11,345 nucleotides of DNA from Pseudopedobacter saltans (lineage in GTDB: Bacteria; Bacteroidota; Bacteroidia; Chitinophagales; Chitinophagaceae): positions 1 through 11,345 of the forward strand of contig QFOI01000078.1 in NCBI GenBank assembly GCA_003241175.1, written 5' to 3'. Below the pieces are notes generated by a model. It was not told the origin of the DNA. It was given only the letters and a program-made list of their open reading frames with translations, and did no database searches. The stretch's first letter is position 1. Every line of letters starts with the position of its first letter. Of this stretch, positions 6,786-11,345 are shown piece after piece. Position numbers and translations under genes: made by a program.

Positions 6786-7157
6786 ATGTTAGAAAGAGAC
6801 TTAATTACGAGAAATATCCAAGTATTGGTTCAGATATTGACAAGGGCCAAAGGCTTGATGCTGGACAAACCAGAAGAAGCATTGGCCGAACTGGAAAAAA
6901 ACATGGATGAATCTATATTGGAAAAACTAGAAAAAAAATCTGGTCCGCTCATGGTTTTGGATGATCAACTCGTTAAAGTGCAGGTGGATCTCGCTTACTT
7001 ACGTGCGCAGATTTTGCATCAACTTCAACATCCTAAATCTCAAACAGAATTGCTTCGTGTAAAACAACTCATGCTCAACTATCAAGAGGTTTTCCCCAAA
7101 AATTTTCCTTTTGACTATTATAGTAAATTGAGTTGGATTGATAGTGTGGTCGGCTAA
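6786..7157 (+). CDS. Small helical cytoplasmic protein, possibly DUF6483-like
   Basis: The protein has 123 residues and no signal peptide or membrane segment. It is almost all amphipathic helix. It starts MLERDLITRNIQVLVQILTR, whose M-x-x-D-x-I-x-R-x-I pattern resembles DUF6483-type proteins. Then come KPEEALAELEKNMDESILEKLEKK and a second helical pair, with the end rich in aromatic residues (FPFDYYSKLSWIDSVVG). A TPR-like hairpin is possible but not clear. It begins 12 bases after the barrel-gene stop and is probably co-transcribed with it. Its 3' end overlaps the convergent TPM gene by four bases. The function is unknown. Confidence 0.75.
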   Translation: MLERDLITRNIQVLVQILTRAKGLMLDKPEEALAELEKNMDESILEKLEKKSGPLMVLDDQLVKVQVDLAYLRAQILHQLQHPKSQTELLRVKQLMLNYQEVFPKNFPFDYYSKLSWIDSVVG

Positions 7158-7723
7158 GGCTTATACCTAGATTGCAACAATGCCATCAATGCTTTCAATC
7201 CTGCAAGAGATCCTTCGTAATATTGGTCTTTTTCGTAGTAAGGAACGAAGTGTTTTTGAATGATGTCGTTGGTTTCTTTACTGGAAACCAATTTATCGAT
7301 TCCGGTTCCGTAAAGGATTTTTACTTGACCGTAACCGCTAGAAACGCCTACAATCACGCCATTGTTCTTGTCTTTTTGTCCGACGCCCCAGACATTTGCC
7401 ATTTTTAAACCTAAAGCTTCTATGCTATCCACAACCGTCATGGAAGTATCAAAACTGATAAAGGCTATCTCAATGCCTGTTTTTTTATCGAAATCCCTTA
7501 TCAGACTGTCAAGGCTTGCATTTTCTTCTTCCGTAAAAATATTTTCAAAATCATTGACAAATCCGTCTGGTACGGGAGGATTGTCATAAACGCTCTTGCG
7601 ATAGGCGTCAAGGTCATTTTTGTCGGTTGAAGTATTGTTGACCAATTTGTTTTGACCAAAAGCAGAAGAAGATCCTAATAAAAACATTAGCGATACCGCA
7701 ATCAGTATTTTTACTTTTTCCAT
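7154..7723 (-). CDS. Exported TPM-domain protein
   Basis: The protein has 189 residues. The signal peptide is MEKVKILIAVSLMFLLGSSS followed by AFGQ, with cleavage near G23/Q24. A single TPM domain (PF04536) spans about residues 50-187. It opens with PPVPDGFVNDFENIFTEEE and continues with the core strand IEIAFISFD. Then comes GVGQKDKNNGVIVGVSSGYG, the most recognisable family stretch, and ILYGTGIDKLVSSKE with the helices that follow it. There is no C-terminal transmembrane segment, unlike many TPM membrane proteins, so it should be a soluble periplasmic or surface form. TPM proteins have been linked to phosphatase activity and photosystem repair in plants, and bacterial roles are mostly unclear. 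It is transcribed alone and converges with the helical-protein gene. Confidence 0.88.
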   Translation of the reverse strand: MEKVKILIAVSLMFLLGSSSAFGQNKLVNNTSTDKNDLDAYRKSVYDNPPVPDGFVNDFENIFTEEENASLDSLIRDFDKKTGIEIAFISFDTSMTVVDSIEALGLKMANVWGVGQKDKNNGVIVGVSSGYGQVKILYGTGIDKLVSSKETNDIIQKHFVPYYEKDQYYEGSLAGLKALMALLQSRYKP

Positions 7724-7781
7724 GACCAGAGCTATTTATGATGAGAAAATATTTTGCTAAATTTAATCCAAATTCCCTTTC

Positions 7782-7870
7782 CGTAGGACTACGTAAAAAT
7801 AACAATGTTTAAATAGCATTGGTTGCAATTCGCCGACGATAACAAAACAATAGCAATTGTTGTTTTTTTG
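7782..7870. other. Palindrome-rich intergenic region with a T-tailed hairpin
   Basis: The 218-base gap between the divergent TPM gene and beta-helix lipoprotein gene has several small inverted repeats. They are cgtag-ga-ctacg (7782-7793), caatg/cattg (7803-7807 and 7817-7821), and aacaat-agca-attgtt (7846-7861). The last is followed by tg and a run of T to 7869, like a weak plus-strand terminator, although no plus-strand gene precedes it. A short unannotated RNA or a leader structure would fit, but nothing confirms it. Confidence 0.3.
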
Positions 7871-7890
7871 TCAGGTTATCCTTTCTTATC

Positions 7891-7920
7891 TTGTTATCCA
7901 AACATAATGCGTTACCTTGT
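7891..7920 (+). promoter_or_regulatory. Candidate promoter of the beta-helix lipoprotein
   Basis: A TTG at 7891-7893 and the sequence TAccTTGT at 7913-7920 are 19 bases apart. That fits Bacteroidota -33/-7 spacing, with one mismatch to TAnnTTTG. Transcription would begin about 7925, close before the ATG at 7942. A second, poorer option is TAtcTTGT at 7887-7894. Confidence 0.3.
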
Positions 7921-7941
7921 ACTACGTTATACTCAAATAAA

Positions 7942-9369
7942 ATGAATTTTTCATTTATACATCGATACATTATTGCTTGCACCCTATTGGTATTGGTCTT
8001 TTTTGCCTGTAAAAAAACAGATTATATCGGTAGTCCAGATGCGTCTATTTCAGCTTTGGATTCCGTGAAGTTTGACACTGTTTTCACTGCTCAGGGTTCT
8101 GCAACACGGATTTTCAAAATATTCAACAACAACAAGCAAAAATTAAGAATCAGCAATATTCAGCTGGCTGGAGGCTCCAATTCTGCTTACCAGATGAACG
8201 TTAATGGCAATGCGGGTGTTGATTTTTCCAATATAGACATTGAAGCAGGAGACAGCATTTATTGTTTCGTTCGCGTCAATATAGATCCGACCAATGCAAG
8301 CAGTCCTTTCATTGTCCAAGACAGTATTGGTATTTTTTACAATGGTAACAGCAAATATGTACAGTTGCAAGCTTATGGTCAGAATGCTGTTTACCTTACC
8401 AATGAAAGTATCCTTAACGATACTATTTGGAAAAATACTTTACCTATCGTTTTATTAAAAAAACTAACGATTCCAGAAGGCAAGACACTTACTATCGAAA
8501 AAGGAAGTGATATCTATTGTCACGGCGGCGCCGGACTTTCGATTGAAGGTACATTATTGGCAAATGGTGATACCGCCAATGCCAATCGCATTAATTTTAC
8601 CACGGACAGGATGGATTATGTCAATAACGTTACCAACAGTGGGGGCGTTTCTTACAAAAATCTAGCTGGCGCTTGGCTCGGAATTGATTTTGGTCCAAAA
8701 AGTACCGGAAATATATTGAATTACGTCACTGTCAAAAATGCTATTTACGGAATAACAGATACACTTAATACAACAGTTCCAACCACGACAAAACTAAACC
8801 TACAAGGTTGTATTGTACAAAACAATTCAGGATATGGTGTACTTTCTCGCTTGGGTAGTATGACTATTAGTAACAGTCTGATTGTGAATAACGGAAGTAG
8901 TGTTGGTCTATACAATGGCGGTAATTATTTACTTAACTACAATACGTTGGCAGGTTATAGCAATGTATATGTATCGCACAACAATCCAGTTTTGTATCTA
9001 GGAGGATCTTCCGATGCAACTTTTAATGTATCCATCAATAACACAATTTTGTGGGGAGACAATACAAGTTTGGTCAACGAGATCGGAATTGGAAACAATT
9101 TTGGTGGCAATAATATTCAAATAAAAGTTGACCACAGTTTGGCAAAATACACCGCTTTACCAAGTGTGATAGTGTTGTCCAATATGCTTCAAAATGACGA
9201 TCCTGGATTTTTGCTTACGGACAATAATGAAGTTCAATACGATTTTCACTTAGCCAATGCTTCTCCATGTATTGGTGCTGCGACCCCGATCAACGGAATT
9301 TCCTATGACCTTTCCGGAAATAAAAGAAATACGTTAAATCCATCCATTGGCTGTTACGAAAGCCTTTAA
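7942..9369 (+). CDS. Beta-helix surface lipoprotein with an Ig-like N-terminal domain
   Basis: The protein has 475 residues from the ATG at 7942. The frame is open 17 codons further to a TTG at 7891, but MNFSFIHRY starts a proper lipoprotein signal ending LVFFAC with lipid-bearing C23. After the Cys, KKTDYIGSPD is a short linker. An Ig-like beta-sandwich (about 35-145, SVKFDTVFTAQGSATRIFKI, then SGFQ-type strands) resembles DUF1573/choice-of-anchor domains. From about 165 a right-handed parallel beta-helix is likely: NILNYVTVKNAIYGI, CIVQNNSGYGVLS, MTISNSLIVNNGSSVGLY and NNTILWGDN are typical coils. The end, DLSGNKRNTLNPSIGCYES, matches the choice-of-anchor ending seen in such proteins. Beta-helix proteins of this class often bind polysaccharide, but no catalytic site is visible. 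There is no KDEL-like or T9SS-type C-terminal sorting domain. Confidence 0.85.
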   Translation: MNFSFIHRYIIACTLLVLVFFACKKTDYIGSPDASISALDSVKFDTVFTAQGSATRIFKIFNNNKQKLRISNIQLAGGSNSAYQMNVNGNAGVDFSNIDIEAGDSIYCFVRVNIDPTNASSPFIVQDSIGIFYNGNSKYVQLQAYGQNAVYLTNESILNDTIWKNTLPIVLLKKLTIPEGKTLTIEKGSDIYCHGGAGLSIEGTLLANGDTANANRINFTTDRMDYVNNVTNSGGVSYKNLAGAWLGIDFGPKSTGNILNYVTVKNAIYGITDTLNTTVPTTTKLNLQGCIVQNNSGYGVLSRLGSMTISNSLIVNNGSSVGLYNGGNYLLNYNTLAGYSNVYVSHNNPVLYLGGSSDATFNVSINNTILWGDNTSLVNEIGIGNNFGGNNIQIKVDHSLAKYTALPSVIVLSNMLQNDDPGFLLTDNNEVQYDFHLANASPCIGAATPINGISYDLSGNKRNTLNPSIGCYESL

Positions 9370-9391
9370 TCGAGTAACTTTATGCTCGATT
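9368..9391. promoter_or_regulatory. Inverted repeat between the lipoprotein and peroxidase genes
   Basis: A perfect 7-bp inverted repeat has arms aatcgag (9368-9374) and ctcgatt (9385-9391) and a 10-base loop. Its left arm overlaps the lipoprotein stop codon. The loop contains TAACTTTA, one mismatch from the -7 element. It could act as an operator over a peroxidase promoter, or as a weak terminator without a T-tail. Confidence 0.35.
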
Positions 9392-9413
9392 ATATCATTT
9401 AAACAAAACAAAC

Positions 9414-9983
9414 ATGAAAAAATACGCATACATGTTGGGAGCCATCCTTTTATTGGTGGCTTGCGCTTCTTTCATTCCTAAAAAACATAAAATGGAAAAC
9501 AAGAAAACCATATATGATTTCAAAATCACAGGTCTTGATGGTTCAACCATCGATTTTTCGAAATACAAGGGTAAAAAATTGTTGATCGTCAACACAGCTT
9601 CCAAATGTGGCTACACACCTCAATACGCAGGTTTGGAAAAATTGTATGAAGCCCACAAAAACGATTTGGTTATTGTAGGATTTCCCTCCGACAATTTTGG
9701 TGGCCAAGAATTTCAAGACAACAAAGAGATAAGTTCTTTTTGCCAAAAAAACTACGGCGTAACATTCCCCCTGACCACGCGAGTGGATGTAAAAGGTGCC
9801 AACACTACGCCTATCTACCAATACTTGACGCAGAAAAGTGAAAACGGTGTGTTGGATGCCACTATTTCCTGGAATTTCAACAAGTTTTATATTGACGAAA
9901 AAGGAAACCTCATCGCACATTTTGATAGTAAAGTGACACCAGACAGTCCTGAATTATTGAAATACATCGATGCAAAAAATTAA
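9414..9983 (+). CDS. gpx: Cysteine glutathione peroxidase, lipoprotein form
   Basis: The 189-residue protein belongs to the glutathione peroxidase family, which reduces peroxides; bacterial Cys versions usually take electrons from thioredoxin. NTASKCGYTPQY carries the peroxidatic C65 in place of selenocysteine. Q98 in FPSDNFGGQEF and W153-N154 in SWNFNKF complete the tetrad. C110 in SSFCQKNYGVTFPL sits where the resolving Cys of thioredoxin-dependent members is found. The N-terminus is a lipoprotein signal with lipobox L14-V15-A16-C17, so the enzyme should be anchored in the periplasm or envelope. An internal ATG at 9492 (MENKKTIYDFKI) is where cytosolic homologues start, so a second soluble form is possible. 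It lies 44 bases after the beta-helix gene and may have its own promoter in the inverted repeat. Confidence 0.93.
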   Translation: MKKYAYMLGAILLLVACASFIPKKHKMENKKTIYDFKITGLDGSTIDFSKYKGKKLLIVNTASKCGYTPQYAGLEKLYEAHKNDLVIVGFPSDNFGGQEFQDNKEISSFCQKNYGVTFPLTTRVDVKGANTTPIYQYLTQKSENGVLDATISWNFNKFYIDEKGNLIAHFDSKVTPDSPELLKYIDAKN

Positions 9984-10004
9984 GCTTTTTCATAAATAAC
10001 TTGG

Positions 10005-10012
10005 TAGTTTTG
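10005..10012 (+). promoter_or_regulatory. -7 element directly before holB
   Basis: The sequence tagttttg is a perfect TAnnTTTG match and ends five bases before the holB ATG at 10018. If active, the transcript would begin almost on the start codon. The -33 region upstream is only T-rich (cttttt near 9984-9990), without a clear TTTG. Confidence 0.4.
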
Positions 10013-10017
10013 CAATT

Positions 10018-11208
10018 ATGCGATTTTCGGAAGTAGTTGGTTTGCAGCATGTTAAAGAACAGTTGGTAGATTTGGTTCAGCATAATCGCTTGAGTCACGC
10101 ACTTTTGTTTCTCGGAAGAGATGGCAGCGGAGCTTTGCCTTTGGCTCTGTCTTTTGCCCAATATATCATTTGCGAAAAAGTTCAGAAATCTAAGGCAGAG
10201 GCAGGTCCTTCTTTGTTTGGAGAGGCAGAAGAAATTCCCGTTCGTATGGATGCCTGCGGTGAATGTAGCGCCTGTCTCAAAGCGTCTAAATATGCACATC
10301 CCGATATCCATTATTCGTATCCCGTTGTTTCCAAAAAATCAGGAGACAAACCCATCAGTGCAGATTATATTGTTGAATGGCGGGAATTTTTGGAGCACAA
10401 TCCTTACGGAAATGCGTACGAATGGTTGCAATACATCGGAGCAGAAAACAGACAAGGCAACATTACGGCGGAAGAATGCAATAACATTATCCACAAACTC
10501 AGCCTCAAAAGTTTCGAAAGCGAATACAAGGTGCTGATCATGTGGATGCCAGAATACCTCAACAAGGAAGGCAACAAATTACTCAAACTAATAGAGGAAC
10601 CACCTGCCAATACTTTGTTCATTTTGGTAGCAGAAAATGTGGATGCTATACTTCCAACTATATTGAGCCGCTGTCAATTGGTCAAAATTCCAAGACCTGA
10701 ATCTTCCGATATAGAATCGGCGCTGAAAGCTAAAGGAATAGAAGAGCAAAAAGCCGTTCTTGCGGCTGGAGTTTCGGATGGTAATTTTAGAGAAGCTTTG
10801 TCTTTGGCGAGGGAAGAAGGGAGCAATGATTGGCAGGCTTTATTAAGGGATTGGCTCAATGCCATTTTCAAAGGGCCTATTGCACAACTTAAATGGATTG
10901 AGTATATCAGCAAAGAGCAAGGGCGCGAATCTCAAAAACAGTTTTTGTATTATTTCAGCCACTTGTTAGAGCAGAGCATTCGTTTAAGGATTTTGGGAGA
11001 AGCTTTCACTATTGCGGATTCCGAAAAGGATTTTGCGGAAAGGCTCAACAAAATGATAGATATTCCTCAGCAAGAAGCCATAGGCCAAGAACTGGACAAA
11101 GCGGCTTATTATATTGAACGCAATGCCAATCCGAAAATGCTATTCCATGCATTGACAATCAAGCTATTGCATATTATTAAGGATAAAGCCCTAATTTTGG
11201 CAAATTAG
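10018..11208 (+). CDS. holB: DNA polymerase III delta' subunit of the clamp loader
   Basis: This 396-residue protein is the delta' subunit of the replicative polymerase, acting in the clamp loader that places the sliding clamp on DNA. The N-terminus MRFSEVVGLQHVKEQL matches the family start. GRDGSGAL (33-40) is a degenerate Walker A without the Lys, as in known delta' subunits, which do not hydrolyse ATP. The four zinc-binding Cys appear as C52 and C80-x2-C83-x2-C86, with a Bacteroidota-style insertion between C52 and C80. S217-R218-C219-Q (ILSRCQLV) is the SRC arginine-finger motif that serves the neighbouring ATPase subunit. The C-terminal part is the helical collar domain. The length is slightly above the roughly 330-380 usual, owing to the insertion. 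The annotation is very secure. Confidence 0.93.
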   Translation: MRFSEVVGLQHVKEQLVDLVQHNRLSHALLFLGRDGSGALPLALSFAQYIICEKVQKSKAEAGPSLFGEAEEIPVRMDACGECSACLKASKYAHPDIHYSYPVVSKKSGDKPISADYIVEWREFLEHNPYGNAYEWLQYIGAENRQGNITAEECNNIIHKLSLKSFESEYKVLIMWMPEYLNKEGNKLLKLIEEPPANTLFILVAENVDAILPTILSRCQLVKIPRPESSDIESALKAKGIEEQKAVLAAGVSDGNFREALSLAREEGSNDWQALLRDWLNAIFKGPIAQLKWIEYISKEQGRESQKQFLYYFSHLLEQSIRLRILGEAFTIADSEKDFAERLNKMIDIPQQEAIGQELDKAAYYIERNANPKMLFHALTIKLLHIIKDKALILAN

Positions 11209-11307
11209 AGTGTGTTTTCCTTATTGGAAAATACATACAAAGCCATTTTGAGTTCATTTGATCGGTTACGATCTGTTTTCAAAAATTTTAGGCGGTTTTC
11301 AGAAACG

Positions 11308-11332
11308 ACAACATTGAGGTGTTGTATTTTTT
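11308..11332 (+). terminator. T-tailed hairpin downstream of holB
   Basis: The stem acaaca/tgttgt (11308-11313 and 11320-11325) has a 6-base loop and is followed by an A and six T. It is 100 bases after the holB stop, and the intervening bases hold two smaller hairpins, ttttcc/ggaaaa (11215-11231) and gatcg/cgatc (11260-11273). The last 13 bases of the window show no recognisable gene. Confidence 0.55.
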
Positions 11333-11345
11333 AATATACGTTACA

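Noticed and set aside
7891..7941. TTG start for the beta-helix lipoprotein
   Set aside because: It would place 17 extra residues ahead of a complete lipoprotein signal and overlaps the candidate promoter.
11289..11345. Possible minus-strand gene tail at the right edge
   Set aside because: One minus frame stays open for 18 residues from the edge and then stops, but it is too short and has no family resemblance.

Overview
The window looks like chromosomal DNA from a Bacteroidota species, most likely near the Chitinophagaceae/Sphingobacteriia. The evidence is its low-to-moderate GC, many short secreted proteins with N-terminal signal peptides, a lipoprotein starting FFACKK, TAnnTTTG-type -7 promoter elements, few Shine-Dalgarno sites, and a pheT operon followed by a small coiled-coil protein. 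No tRNA, rRNA, CRISPR array, transposase or phage gene was recognised.

Positions 1-2562 (+ strand) hold the tail of an upstream gene followed by three genes for exported proteins. The first (184-1479) appears to be a degenerate erythromycin-esterase-fold protein without the usual catalytic residues. The second (1581-2027) is a small DUF4440/SnoaL-like (NTF2-like) protein. The third (2071-2562) is a small exported protein of unknown function. The first gene is bracketed by two copies of the same 23-base terminator hairpin. The second copy also shows that the next gene starts at 1581 and not at the upstream in-frame ATG at 1479.

Positions 2632-5590 (- strand) hold the pheT operon. pheT encodes the beta subunit of phenylalanyl-tRNA synthetase and is followed 7 bases later by a 94-residue coiled-coil protein. 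The operon ends in a 17-bp hairpin whose edge contains the coiled-coil gene's stop codon. pheT has a -7 element about 46 bases upstream and diverges from an outer-membrane beta-barrel gene.

Positions 5595-7723 hold a POTRA-less Omp85/BamA-like barrel protein with an unusual run of nine G, and 12 bases later a small helical cytoplasmic protein. The latter converges, with a 4-base overlap, on a minus-strand gene for an exported TPM-domain protein. A palindrome-rich divergent intergenic region follows.

Positions 7942-11208 (+ strand) hold a large beta-helix lipoprotein, a lipoprotein-type cysteine glutathione peroxidase, and holB (DNA polymerase III delta'), followed by a terminator-like hairpin near the window end. 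Several genes concern the cell envelope, but nothing shows that they form one pathway. pheT and holB are ordinary housekeeping genes. I did not find a convincing new multi-gene system. The most unusual items are the pseudo-esterase between duplicated terminators, the G9 tract in the barrel gene, and the -7 elements almost touching two start codons.
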